From: Actinomycetaceae bacterium
Lineage (GTDB): Bacteria > Actinomycetota > Actinomycetes > Actinomycetales > Actinomycetaceae
Length of the DNA stretch: 64,000 nt
NCBI GenBank assembly: GCA_030532405.1
Contig: JAUNLF010000007.1
Coordinates: 1-64,000 of the forward strand
Reading direction: 5' to 3'
Each line of letters starts with the position of its first letter. Positions within the stretch are counted from its first letter, which is position 1. The notes under the pieces are model-generated. The model worked only from the letters and a program-made list of their open reading frames with translations. It searched no databases and was not told where the DNA came from. This document shows positions 45,301 through 53,909 of this stretch, piece after piece. Position numbers and translations under genes: made by a program.

Positions 45301-46359
45301 TTATGGGATGTCGTGGTGTGTGGGGTGGTGTGGGTCCCGTACGGCCTCGTCTAGTAAATCGGGGCTGGGCTTTACGGAGCGTTCGAAGCTGTTGATACTG
45401 CGGGCGGAGACGGCGAGGCGCTGCTCGAACGACCCGACCGTGCGGTTGTAGTTGGCGACGGTTTGGCGGAGGGTGTCACCGAGTTTGGTGAGGTGCTCTC
45501 CGAGGATGTTGATGCGGTCTACGAGCGTGCGGCCGAGTGTCAGTATTTCTTGCGCGTCTTGTTCGAGCGATTGTTGGGACCACACGTGGCCGACGGCGCG
45601 CAGGAGCGTGTGTAGCGAGGACGGCCCGGCCACGATGATGCCTTTGCTCATGGCCTGATCGAACAGGTTGGGGTCGGCGTCGAATGATGCTGCGATGAGC
45701 GCTTCTGACGGCATGTAAAGGATTACCGCGTCGAGGGCGCCCTCCACGACATCGGAATATTTCCGGCTGGCGAGTTGATTTATGTGCGTGCGGACGGCGC
45801 GGACGTGATCGGACATTGCTTGCGTGGTGTCGGTTTCGTCGTCGAATGAGCGCAGGTATGCGTCGAGTGGGACTTTCGCGTCGATGACGAGCGCCGCCTT
45901 GCCCGGGAGCTGGACGACGACGTCGGGGCGCGCCAAGCCGCGAGCTGTGCGGACCTGTTCACCGAAGTCGATGTGCTTGGTGAGGCCGGACATCTCTAGG
46001 ACACGGCGGAGTGAGACTTCACCCCACGTGCCTCGTTTGGGTGCCTGTCGAAGTGCTGTGTCTAGGTTCTTGGTTGCCTCCAAAACGTCGCGTTCCACTT
46101 GCTGCGACTGTTGTAGTTGTTGGATGACCCAACCGAGCTGGTTCTTTTGGGCAACGTCCATCTGTCCGATCTTGTTGTCCAGGGTCGTGAGTATATTGGC
46201 CACGGGCTCGAGCCCGGTCGAGAGCTGGTGTGCGATGGCGTCCCTCTGGATTTCCTGGTTGTCGGTGGTTTTCGTGCGGCTCCCCAACCCCGCGAAATAT
46301 CCGGCAACTAGGCCAACCATGAGGAACGCAATCGAGAGAATCCATCCGGTTGTAGTCAT
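45301..46359 (-). CDS. rmuC: DNA recombination protein RmuC
   Basis: 352 residues. An N-terminal membrane helix (about 5-25, WILSIAFLMVGLVAGYFAGLG) is followed by a coiled-coil region (about 30-110), then the RmuC nuclease-like domain with GTWGEVSLRRVLEMSGL, VVVQLPGKAALVIDAKVPLDAYLRS and MSKGIIVAGPSSLHTLLRAV. RmuC limits rearrangements at inverted repeats in E. coli, which is notable in this repeat-rich setting. I use the ATG at 46359. The frame upstream to 46479 crosses repeat DNA. A TAAATT box lies five bases before the ATG. The order ispH - rmuC - ychF is common in actinobacteria. Confidence 0.92.
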   Translation of the reverse strand: MTTTGWILSIAFLMVGLVAGYFAGLGSRTKTTDNQEIQRDAIAHQLSTGLEPVANILTTLDNKIGQMDVAQKNQLGWVIQQLQQSQQVERDVLEATKNLDTALRQAPKRGTWGEVSLRRVLEMSGLTKHIDFGEQVRTARGLARPDVVVQLPGKAALVIDAKVPLDAYLRSFDDETDTTQAMSDHVRAVRTHINQLASRKYSDVVEGALDAVILYMPSEALIAASFDADPNLFDQAMSKGIIVAGPSSLHTLLRAVGHVWSQQSLEQDAQEILTLGRTLVDRINILGEHLTKLGDTLRQTVANYNRTVGSFEQRLAVSARSINSFERSVKPSPDLLDEAVRDPHHPTHHDIP

Positions 46360-46370
46360 GCCCCAATTTA
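46360..46370 (-). promoter_or_regulatory. Candidate leaderless promoter of rmuC
   Basis: Minus-strand TAAATT (46370-46365), five bases, then ATG at 46359. Confidence 0.35.
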
Positions 46371-46466
46371 AACGGAGGGTACGGACATTGTTTTGCAGCG
46401 GGGTGTCGCTGTGGACTCTGAAGGCTCCCGCACCCCTGTGGACGGGCGGGGTGGGGTGCTGATGGT

Positions 46467-46692
46467 GATTCAGACCCAAACTGGCGGGTTCCTGCTGGGT
46501 GGGGTGGGGCTAATGGTGATTCAGACCCAAACTGGCGGGTTCCTGCTGGGTGCGGTCGCGCGTCGCCGCGATTCCGACCCAAACTGCCCACGCGTGGCCT
46601 GGTGTGGCTGTCGTAAATCTGATTCAGACCCAAACTGACGGGGGCGCGCATTGGCAGAGTGCCACGTAGCTGCGATTCCGACCCGTAGTGCC
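46467..46692. repeat. Forward-oriented copies of the TTCAGACCCAAA motif
   Basis: GATTCAGACCCAAACTGG occurs at 46467 and again at 46518 within a 51-bp exact tandem duplication. Variants follow at 46570 (GATTCCGACCCAAACTGC), 46621 and 46674. All point the same way. They lead into the 84-bp array that begins at 46747. Confidence 0.85.
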
Positions 46693-46746
46693 GGAAAAAC
46701 GGGGGAATGGTGTCCGCGCGCTGCGCGGACTCCTTCTTCTAATTTG

Positions 46747-47371
46747 GATTCAGACCCCAAGTGCCAGATTCATGGTTGGTTTTGGTCACTTGGGGTCTGA
46801 ATGGGTCTGGTGGGCTGCTGTTGTAAAAATGATTCAGACCCAAACTGGCCAATTTGAGGGTCAAATCTGCCACTTAGGGTCGGACTCATCTCTGAGGAGG
46901 CCTCCCTGGAGGTCCATTCAGACGCAAACTGACCGAAAGAGAGCCCCTTTTGGGAACTTTGGGTCTCGCAACGGTTTTCGTTCGCTGTGCGCCCCGAGTA
47001 AATGCCAGTGAAACCGCTTGATCTACGGGGGAGGGAGGCCGGCTGCGTCCTCGCAAATCGTATTCAGAGGGGAAGTGGTCGAAATGGAGGCTAAAACTGT
47101 CACTTGGGGTCTGAATGGGCCTGGCTGAGGTGGCGTGCAAAACTGATTGAGACCCAAACTGGCCAAAATGGGGGTCTAAACGGGTACTTAGGGTCTGAAT
47201 GGTTCTGGGGAGTAGCTGCCAGGGGAACCATCGTGAGGGGAAGTGGCCAAAAAGCACCCCAATTTGGGTACTTAGGGTCTGAATGGTGCAGGAGCGCAGC
47301 AGCCGCGGAGGTGATTCAGATGGAAACTACCCGATGCAGGTAGGAAAACGGCCACTTTGGGTCTGAATCCC
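46747..47371. repeat. 84-bp tandem array A (alternating inverted motifs)
   Basis: Units start at 46747, 46831, 46915, then 47061, 47145, 47229 and 47313. The spacing is exactly 84 within each group and 146 across the gap between the groups. Each unit has a forward GATTCAGACCCAAACTGG copy, often decayed, and about 42 bases later an inverted CCACTTTGGGTCTGAATC copy. A unit can thus fold into an imperfect hairpin of about 60 bases. The gap 46360-47577 between rmuC and ychF holds no credible gene. Open frames across it arise because 84 is a multiple of three. Confidence 0.9.
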
Positions 47372-47565
47372 AATTTTTGAGGGCGTGCTGCGCCGCGGCC
47401 CGTCCAAAGGCTCGGCTAAACCGCGGCAATCGGATCCCAGCCCCCCACTCCAACCCAGAACCCGTAACCGGTACCAGCCCAGCCCCCGAAACGAGTACCC
47501 ACCCGGGGCACCCGCACGTGGCCGAGGTCATGCCTGGCCGGCCTGGACCGGCGCGCGCAGTGGCC

Positions 47566-47577
47566 TAAACTGGGTTT
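47566..47577 (+). promoter_or_regulatory. Candidate leaderless promoter of ychF
   Basis: TAAACT (47566-47571), six bases, then GTG at 47578. No Shine-Dalgarno sequence. Confidence 0.45.
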
Positions 47578-48663
47578 GTGGCTTTAACGATTGGTATTGC
47601 AGGACTTCCGAATGTTGGGAAGTCGACGTTGTTCAACGCGCTGACTCGCGCGACCGTGCTGGCGGCGAACTATCCGTTCGCGACCATTGAGCCGAATATT
47701 GGCGTGGTGCCGTTGCCCGATGAGCGGCTGGACGTGCTCGCCAACATGTTCAACTCGCAGAAGGTGATTCCGGCGACGGTGTCGTTCGTGGATATTGCGG
47801 GGATTGTGCGCGGCGCGTCGGAGGGCGAAGGTCTTGGCAACCAGTTCCTCGCTAACATTCGCGAGGCGGATGCGATCTGCCAAGTCACTCGCGCGTTTGA
47901 GGACCCGGACGTCGTCCACGTTGACGGCAAGGTGTCCCCGAAGGATGACATTGAGACGGTGTCGACCGAGCTGATTCTCGCCGACATGCAGACCCTCGAA
48001 CGCCAGATTCCGAAACTCGAAAAAGAGGTCCGCGCGAAGCGCACGGAGGCCGAATACCTCTCGACCGCGCAGGCTTGCATGGAGATGCTCGAGCGCGGCG
48101 AACTTGTCTCCGCCGGCGCCGAGAAGGCCGGCCTCGATCCCGCGATCGTGAAGTCCTTCCAACTCATGACGGCGAAGCCGTTCATTTACGTTTTCAACAT
48201 GGATTCCGATGGCATGGAGGACGCCGCGAAGCAGGAGGAGCTCCGCGCCCTCGTCGCCCCCGCGGAAGCTGTCTTCCTTGACGCGCAGTTTGAGGCTGAA
48301 CTCATTGAGCTTGATGAGGACGAGGCTCGCGAAATGCTTGCCGAGGTAGGCCAGGAGGAATCCGGCCTTGACAAGCTTGCCCGCGTTGGGTTTGACACGC
48401 TCGGCCTGCAGACGTACCTGACGGCTGGTGAGAAGGAATCCCGCGCGTGGACGATCCGCAAGGGGTGGACTGCCCCGCAGGCTGCCGGTGTTATCCACAC
48501 GGATTTTGAGCGCGGCTTCATTCGCGCCGAGGTTGTCTCTTTCGAAGACCTCGTCAAGGCCGGTTCGATTGCCGAGGCCCGCGCCGAAGGCATCCTTCGC
48601 CTCGAAGGCAAGGATTACATCATGCAGGACGGCGACGTCGTCGAGTTCCGTTTCAACGTCTAA
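47578..48663 (+). CDS. ychF: Redox-regulated ATPase YchF (Obg family)
   Basis: 361 residues from a GTG start. The G1 loop is [14 protein letters not shown] (about residues 8-21), the G2/G3 region has [12 protein letters not shown] and [22 protein letters not shown], and a helical insert (about 125-200) precedes FNMDSDG in place of the usual NKxD, in line with ATP rather than GTP preference. The C-terminal TGS domain is complete ([32 protein letters not shown]). YchF binds ribosomes and affects stress responses and translation. Confidence 0.96.
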   Translation: MALTIGIAGLPNVGKSTLFNALTRATVLAANYPFATIEPNIGVVPLPDERLDVLANMFNSQKVIPATVSFVDIAGIVRGASEGEGLGNQFLANIREADAICQVTRAFEDPDVVHVDGKVSPKDDIETVSTELILADMQTLERQIPKLEKEVRAKRTEAEYLSTAQACMEMLERGELVSAGAEKAGLDPAIVKSFQLMTAKPFIYVFNMDSDGMEDAAKQEELRALVAPAEAVFLDAQFEAELIELDEDEAREMLAEVGQEESGLDKLARVGFDTLGLQTYLTAGEKESRAWTIRKGWTAPQAAGVIHTDFERGFIRAEVVSFEDLVKAGSIAEARAEGILRLEGKDYIMQDGDVVEFRFNV

Positions 48664-48793
48664 CCGTCCCTGATCTGGCCGCCAATTGTTCTCCGCTTTT
48701 ATTTATAAATGTATGAGGGCGTGCCGGCGGCTTTGCTGACCTGCCGCTGTGGACGGAGCGCAAACTCGTGCCCTGTGGACACGCTAAGTTCTG

Positions 48794-48844
48794 ATTCAGA
48801 CCCAAAGTGCCAGCGCTACGCGCATTGACACTTTGGGTCTGAAT
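48794..48844. repeat. Single perfect hairpin of the 84-bp family
   Basis: ATTCAGACCCAAAGTG (48794-48809) and CACTTTGGGTCTGAAT (48829-48844) are exact 16-base inverted arms around a 19-base loop. This is the cleanest copy of the motif in the window and may be the founding unit of the arrays. It lies 131 bases after ychF and could also end its transcript. A GTATGAGGGCGTGCC motif copy lies at 48712-48726. The rest of 48664-49039 shows nothing else but GC-rich sequence. Confidence 0.9.
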
Positions 48845-49003
48845 GTGAATTAGCCGCGGTCGCACTCGTGGTGTAGCGGGCATGTTTGAAGAAAGCAGGG
48901 CTGAGAAGTAACCGCGCGCAGCCGCGCCCGCGGGGTTCTCGGTTCTGCGGCCGCGGGGTTGAGGGGTCGATACTGGCACCTCAGTGGCAGAAAGCGCGGC
49001 AGG

Positions 49004-49039
49004 TTGGTAAAAGTGGTGTGCGCGACATAGGTTAATGCC
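49004..49039 (+). promoter_or_regulatory. Candidate leaderless promoter of the ZIP gene
   Basis: -35-like TTGGTA (49004-49009), an 18-base spacer, -10 TAGGTT (49028-49033), then six bases and the GTG at 49040. Confidence 0.5.
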
Positions 49040-49837
49040 GTGGAGAACTTCTGGTTCGCGTTCGGCCTCACCATGTTCGCCGGCCTGTCGACGGGCCTGG
49101 GCGGGGTTATTTCGGTGCTCAAGAAGGCGCCGGGGAAGAGGTTTATGGCCGCGGCCCTCGGTTTTTCGGCGGGCGTGATGGTTTACGTCTCGATGATGGA
49201 GATCCTCCCCAAAGGCATTGACTCCCTCGCCCGCATTTGGGGTGAGCGTGGCGCCACGTGGGCCGGCATTGCCTCGTTTTTCGTGGGCATTGGCCTGATT
49301 GGTGTGATCGACTGGCTCGTCCCCGAACCTATTAACCCGCACGAACCCGGCGGGGTTACCGACCCGAAACTCCAACTCGAGCGCCGTAAGCTCATGAAAA
49401 TGGGGACCCTGACCGCTCTTGCTATCGGGTTGCACAATTTCCCGGAAGGGTTCGCAACGTTCATTGCTGCTATTGAGGACCCGCAACTCGCCATTCCGGT
49501 TGCCGTTGCGATCGCGATCCACAACATCCCCGAGGGTATCGCCGTCGCCGTCCCTATCCGTCAAGCCACGGGAGATCGGAGGAGCGCCCTCCGCTGGTCC
49601 TTCCTCTCTGGTCTTGCTGAGCCTGCGGGCGCCCTCGTCGGCCTGCTGCTTCTGATGCCGTTCATGGGTCCGGCGACGATGGGTATTTCGTTCGCGGTTA
49701 TCGCGGGAATCATGATGTTTATTTCGCTTGACGAGCTCCTCCCCACCGCCCAGCAGACTGGTGAACACCACTTCGCTGTCTATGGCCTGGTCGCCGGCAT
49801 GGCGGTGATGGCGGTTTCGTTGGCGCTGTTTGTTTAA
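49040..49837 (+). CDS. ZIP-family metal transporter (ZupT-like)
   Basis: 265 residues with eight membrane helices. Helix 4 and helix 5 carry the metal-site motifs IGLHNFPEGFATF (near residue 133) and IAIHNIPEGIAVAVP (near residue 160), diagnostic of ZupT-type uptake of zinc and other divalent metals. A GLSTGLGG motif is in helix 1, and the loop between helices 3 and 4 is hydrophilic. The GTG start sits six bases after a -10 box. It is monocistronic, and a 1.1-kb repeat-filled gap follows. Confidence 0.93.
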   Translation: MENFWFAFGLTMFAGLSTGLGGVISVLKKAPGKRFMAAALGFSAGVMVYVSMMEILPKGIDSLARIWGERGATWAGIASFFVGIGLIGVIDWLVPEPINPHEPGGVTDPKLQLERRKLMKMGTLTALAIGLHNFPEGFATFIAAIEDPQLAIPVAVAIAIHNIPEGIAVAVPIRQATGDRRSALRWSFLSGLAEPAGALVGLLLLMPFMGPATMGISFAVIAGIMMFISLDELLPTAQQTGEHHFAVYGLVAGMAVMAVSLALFV

Positions 49838-50014
49838 TGCGTATGAGGACGAGCCCACCGCCGACGCACACGGGCACTGGACGTAGACAAAGCTCAAGTA
49901 AAAGGAACTAGCTGAACCACCGCCGACGTACACGGAGGCTGGACATGCGCGGACGCTAATCCTCGAGGAGCCGCCCGAGCGCACGGAGGCCTCCCGCGAC
50001 ACCCGCAAATTTGT

Positions 50015-50118
50015 GATTCCGACCCGAAGTGCCACCTGAATTTGTGATTCCGACCCGAAGTGGCAGGGTTGGCTGCACAGCCCGGGATGGCTACAAACGA
50101 TTCCGACCCGAAGTGTCA
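50015..50118. repeat. Three forward copies of GATTCCGACCCGAAGTG
   Basis: Copies begin at 50015, 50046 and 50099. The first two form a 31-base tandem. The core differs from the 84-bp family by CCG for CAG and CGAA for CAAA, the same variant as at 60016. The preceding 49838-50014 holds a decayed GAGGACG motif and two GAACCACCGCCGAC-like segments but no gene. Confidence 0.75.
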
Positions 50119-50129
50119 GCTCATTTTGG

Positions 50130-50700
50130 GTTTCAGACCTAAGCTTCCCGAAACCACTGAATTTGGCTACCATTTTCGGCCACTTTGGGTCTCGTTCGAT
50201 GTGTGAGGGCGGGCTGGAAAAACCTATCGTGAGGGGAACTGCCCAAAACTGGTCCTGTTCTGGCCACTTTGGGTCTGAATCACTTTCGAGTAAGGCTGCC
50301 CGGAGAACCATTGTGAGGGAAGTGCCTAAAACCAGGGGTGTTTCTGCCAGTTTGGGTCTGAATCAGTTTCGAGCGAGGCTGTCCGGAGAACCATTGTGAG
50401 GGGAAGTGCCTAAAACTAGGGGTGTTTCTGCCAGTTTGGGTCTGAATCACTTTTTGTAGCCTCAGGTCTAACTATGACTGTGAGGGGAAGTGTCCAAAAC
50501 CAGCGGTGTTTCTGCCAGTTTGGGTCTGAATCAGTTTCGAGCGAGGCTGTCCGGAGAAGCATTGTGAGGGGAACTGCCCAAAACTGGTCCTGTTCTGGCC
50601 ACTTTGGGTCTGAATCACTTTTGGTAGCACCGTGCCTGACCGTGACTGTGAGGGGAAGTGTCCAAAACCAGTGGTATTTCTACCACTTTGGGTCTGAATG
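50130..50700. repeat. 84-bp tandem array C
   Basis: TTTGGGTCT occurs at 50184, 50268, 50351, 50435, 50519, 50603 and 50687. Intervals are 84 except one of 83, explained by a lost G in a GAGGGG run. Each unit reads roughly: GTCTGAATCAC, a variable part such as TTTCGAGCGAGGCTGTCCGG, AACCATTGTGAGGGGAAGTG, a CCAAAAC stretch, TTTCTGCCAC. The forward arm of the hairpin is partly replaced by GTGAGGGGAACTGCC. Neighbouring units are 85-95% alike, pointing to recent expansion. It lies between the ZIP and persulfide dioxygenase genes. Confidence 0.92.
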
Positions 50701-50867
50701 GGGGATAGGGGAGCGCGGGCAAGCAAAAACCGCAGCCAATGCCAGCAGTGCAGAAACCGCGCCCGCCACCACCCGTGCCGAAACCGCGCCCGCCACCACC
50801 CGCGCAGAAACCGCGACAATCCGCGCCAAAGGAGCGGCGCGCCCAAACGGCGGACGCTATATGTTGC

Positions 50868-50887
50868 AAATACCCCCAGGGGTATTT
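50868..50887 (+). promoter_or_regulatory. CsoR/CstR-type operator
   Basis: AAATACCCC-CA-GGGGTATTT is a perfect 9-bp inverted repeat. ATACCCC..GGGGTAT sites are bound by CsoR-family repressors, and the CstR branch senses persulfides. It is 43 bases before the start of a persulfide dioxygenase-rhodanese gene, the classic CstR target, and overlaps a likely -10 (TATTTATATT). No csoR/cstR gene is in the window. Confidence 0.8.
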
Positions 50888-50929
50888 ATATTTAGGTCTA
50901 ACTTTTAAACCCCAACAGAAGGAACGAGA

Positions 50930-52330
50930 ATGCTCCTCCAGCGGATTTATGACGAAGACCTCGCGCAGGCAAGCTACTTCATTGGTTGCCAGGCAAAGAA
51001 CGAGGCGCTAGTAATCGACCCGCGCCGCGACATTCAGCCCTACCTTGACCTCGCGGCTGAGAACGGCATGAAGATCACCCACGTCACCGAAACTCACATT
51101 CACGCCGACTACCTGTCCGGCACCCGTGAGCTCGCTGCCGCAACCGGTGCGACCATTCACCTCTCCGGTGAAGGTGGCGAGGATTGGCAGTACGGTTTCG
51201 AGGGCGAGATCATGCACGACGGTGACACCGTACAGATCGGCAACCTCACTTTGCAGGCCGTGCACACGCCGGGCCACACGCCCGAGCACATGTCGTTCCT
51301 GCTGACCGACGGTGCCTTCTCTGACAAGCCCGGTTACATGTTCACCGGCGACTTCGTGTTTGCAGGCGACCTGGGCCGCCCCGACCTCCTCGACGCGGCT
51401 GCCGGCGGAATCGACACGCGTTTCGCGGGTGCGAAGCAGACGTTCGAATCGCTGCGCGACAAGTTCGCCACCCTGCCCGACTACATTCAGGTGTACCCGG
51501 CGCACGGCTCCGGCTCCGCGTGCGGCAAGGCCCTCGGCGCCGTCCCGGTGACGACCGTCGGCTACGAGCGCAACTTCTCCTGGTGGGGCAAGTACATTGA
51601 GGAAAACGATGAGCAAGGCTTCGTCGACGCCCTCCTTGACGGACAGCCCGACGCGCACGGCTACTTTGAACGCATGAAGCGTCAAAACCGTGAAGGCCCC
51701 GCCATCATGGGCGAACGTAAGCCGCTTCAAGAAATGGTGGCCGAGGACGTTGCTGGCAAGCTCGACGCCGGCACGCACGTGTTCGTTGACACGCGCCACC
51801 AGGATGAGGTCCACAAGGGCACCGTCAAGGGCGCACTCAACATCAACGAGTCGAAGCCCGCAACCTACGGTGGTTGGAGCTTCAACCCTGAACGCGACGA
51901 CGCGAAACTCGTCCTCCTCGCACCCAGCCAGGCTGAAGCGCAGCGCATTTGGGACCACCTCGTGCGCGTCGGCATCGACAACGTTGACGGTTACGTAACC
52001 AGCCTGCAGGGCCTACCCGTTTTCGTTCCGGAGGTCGTAACGAGCGGCCAGCTTGAGGGCGTCAAATACGACGCGCTCCTGGACCTTCGTGAGCATTCCG
52101 AGTTCGTTGCCAGCCGCGTTCCCGGCGCTAAGCGTCTGGGTGTCTCGCGCGTAATGTGGGAGCTCGATCAGCTGAACAAGGACGACGTCATCGTCACTTA
52201 CTGCCAGAGTGGCCGTCGTAGCTCGGTCGGAGCGTCAGCTCTTCGCCGCGCCGGCTACAACGTTGTGGAGCTCAAGGGCTCGCACGACGCGTGGGTTTCC
52301 GCGGGCATGCCGACCGAATCCGGCGAGTAA
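50930..52330 (+). CDS. Persulfide dioxygenase-rhodanese fusion (CstB/Blh-like)
   Basis: 466 residues. An N-terminal metallo-beta-lactamase domain (about 1-240) has the iron-binding THIHADYLSG (H56, H58, D60) and TPGHTPEHMSF. It is followed by two rhodanese domains. The middle one (about 265-355) lacks an obvious catalytic Cys. The C-terminal one (about 375-466) has C425 in TYCQSGRRSSVGAS. Such proteins oxidise low-molecular-weight persulfides and pass sulfane sulfur on, detoxifying sulfide. The CsoR/CstR-type operator upstream agrees. The start ATG 50930 has GAAGGAACGAGA upstream. Monocistronic, with a terminator. Confidence 0.93.
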   Translation: MLLQRIYDEDLAQASYFIGCQAKNEALVIDPRRDIQPYLDLAAENGMKITHVTETHIHADYLSGTRELAAATGATIHLSGEGGEDWQYGFEGEIMHDGDTVQIGNLTLQAVHTPGHTPEHMSFLLTDGAFSDKPGYMFTGDFVFAGDLGRPDLLDAAAGGIDTRFAGAKQTFESLRDKFATLPDYIQVYPAHGSGSACGKALGAVPVTTVGYERNFSWWGKYIEENDEQGFVDALLDGQPDAHGYFERMKRQNREGPAIMGERKPLQEMVAEDVAGKLDAGTHVFVDTRHQDEVHKGTVKGALNINESKPATYGGWSFNPERDDAKLVLLAPSQAEAQRIWDHLVRVGIDNVDGYVTSLQGLPVFVPEVVTSGQLEGVKYDALLDLREHSEFVASRVPGAKRLGVSRVMWELDQLNKDDVIVTYCQSGRRSSVGASALRRAGYNVVELKGSHDAWVSAGMPTESGE

Positions 52331-52348
52331 ACAAACCTGAACCGTGTT

Positions 52349-52380
52349 GGGCCCGTGGGTAGCAATGCCCGCGGGCCCTT
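52349..52380 (+). terminator. Terminator of the persulfide dioxygenase gene
   Basis: GGGCCCGTGGG (52349-52359) pairs with CCCGCGGGCCC (52368-52378) with one mismatch, followed by TTCG. Confidence 0.75.
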
Positions 52381-52519
52381 CGCGCACTCAGCCGCGCGAG
52401 ACCGGCGCCGCGCCGGACCCAAACCCGCGCTTTCTCGCCCCAAGCCACGCGGGCAACATCGAGACGCGAGAGCAAGCGCGCCGCGGGCCCCGCTCGCCCT
52501 CACAAATGAATGAAAATTT

Positions 52520-52578
52520 GCGCGACGAGGCGCCGAATTAGAAAACAATCAAACTTGTGTAAATGCGCGACGAGGCGC
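52520..52578. repeat. 14-bp direct repeat upstream of the opp operon
   Basis: GCGCGACGAGGCGC at 52520-52533 and 52565-52578 (period 45). A CGCTCGCCCTCACAAATGAA copy of the GAGGGCG element precedes it at 52491-52510. The remaining 52579-52923 is A+T-richer. It contains TTGACT (52720-52725) as a possible -35 for the opp operon and a short open frame that I do not believe is a gene. Confidence 0.6.
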
Positions 52579-52923
52579 GTTGACGTTCGTGGAATGGACC
52601 GGTCCAATCTGTGGGCAGTCAACTTCTGGCGACAAATCTAACAATCTCGATGCTCGCGAAATCGGCAGGCGCGAATTCATGGGAAAAACTGGAAACAGTG
52701 GCGAAGGTTATACGGATTCTTGACTGTTACAAAACCCGTGTAGGATTACTACAAATTGCATCGAAGCTAATTTTCGGTTTCTCTATTGTCCAGCAATTAA
52801 CTAGAGTCAATAGACAGTTTTGGTGACGGTCCTTGAACCTTGGAGCGTCATCGAGGATTCTGGCAACCGTCCAACAGGGTGGGCGCTAGAAAGACAGGAA
52901 TGTCCCAAAGAAGGTCATAACTT

Positions 52924-53907
52924 ATGTTTTACTACCTGGCGAGACGGTTGGCGAACTACGCCCTACTGTTATTCATCGCCGTGTCCATGGCGTATTTGAT
53001 CGCCTCTGTGACACTCGACCCTAAAGCGGCATACGACTTAACAGACCCGACGAGGGACTGGGATTCGTTGGAACGCATGTTCATTGCGTATAACATCTCC
53101 GACACGGTACCGGTTTGGGATAGGTACAGGATCTGGCTTGGGAGGATCTTCACCGAGTGGAACTGGGGTATGACCCCCACGGGCGCTTCGGTTAACTCGA
53201 TTATCGGTATTCGCATTTGGGTTTCTATCCGACTGATCCTGATTGGTTCGCTGGTCGGCATGATCGGTGGCGTCGCTGTTGGCGCGTGGACTGCAACCAA
53301 GCAGTACTCGAGGACGGACCGAGTTATCTCCATCCTGTCGCTAATCATCATTTCTACGCCTGTAATTGTTTTGGCGAACTTGCTTCAGCTCGGAGCGACC
53401 CAGTTCAACGTTGCTACGGGCACCCAATTCTTTGAGTTCACCGGCGAGACCGGCATGCAGGGCGACTACTTTGGCGCCGCTTTCGTTGACCGCGCGCAGC
53501 ACTTGCTACTACCGACCCTGTCAATGTCTCTTACGGGTATTGCGTCGTACTCCAGGTACCAGCGCAACTTGATGCTTGACACGCTTGGAGCCGATTATGT
53601 GAGGACGGCGCGAGCCAAGGGTCTGGTCAAGTCAAAGGCGGTCATTCGCCACGCGCTACGTACCTCTCTTGTGCCGATGGCGACGTTCTTCGCGTTCGCT
53701 GTAGCCACCCTCTTCCTGGGTGCAACCGTTACCGAGCAGGTGTTCGGCTGGCACGGCATGGGTATTTTCGGTGTTGAGTCCATTCGCGGCCAAGACATTA
53801 ACGGCACTGCCGCGGTTGTTGCGTTCTCCGGCGTTTCCACGCTGACCGGTGCCTTGTTGTCCGACCTGCTAATCGTCGTCGTTGACCCGCGTGTGAGGGT
53901 GAGCTAA
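52924..53907 (+). CDS. Peptide ABC transporter permease (OppB/DppB-like)
   Basis: 327 residues with about six membrane helices of the binding-protein-dependent permease type. The N-terminal signal-anchor YYLARRLANYALLLFIAVSMAY is typical of OppB/DppB, as are the EAA-loop region YVRTARAKGLVKSKAVIRHALRTSL (about residues 222-246) and VEQVF-like TEQVFGWHGMG. It pairs with the next permease to form the pore. The family norm is 305-340 residues. It starts at ATG 52924 and leads a three-gene operon with two-base and overlapping junctions. Confidence 0.92.
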   Translation: MFYYLARRLANYALLLFIAVSMAYLIASVTLDPKAAYDLTDPTRDWDSLERMFIAYNISDTVPVWDRYRIWLGRIFTEWNWGMTPTGASVNSIIGIRIWVSIRLILIGSLVGMIGGVAVGAWTATKQYSRTDRVISILSLIIISTPVIVLANLLQLGATQFNVATGTQFFEFTGETGMQGDYFGAAFVDRAQHLLLPTLSMSLTGIASYSRYQRNLMLDTLGADYVRTARAKGLVKSKAVIRHALRTSLVPMATFFAFAVATLFLGATVTEQVFGWHGMGIFGVESIRGQDINGTAAVVAFSGVSTLTGALLSDLLIVVVDPRVRVS

Positions 53908-53909
53908 AC

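Noticed and set aside
47584..48498. Minus-strand open frame of 304 codons opposite ychF
   Set aside because: Antisense to a highly conserved GTPase-family gene. A coding-bias artefact.
48653..50311. Minus-strand open frame of 552 codons covering the ZIP gene and repeats
   Set aside because: It lies opposite the clear ZIP transporter gene and runs into repeat DNA. Its product is Arg/His/Gly-rich with no family features. It is a G+C-driven shadow frame.
50163..50908. Open frames of 78-144 codons through array C, on both strands, encoding 28-residue repeats
   Set aside because: The frames stay open only because the repeat period is a multiple of three. No ribosome site, no start context and no family match.
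51008..51958. Minus-strand open frame of 316 codons opposite the persulfide dioxygenase
   Set aside because: Antisense shadow of a gene with all metal-binding motifs intact.
52611..52826. Open frame of 71 codons upstream of the opp operon
   Set aside because: No ribosome site, no recognisable domain, and located where the opp promoter is expected.
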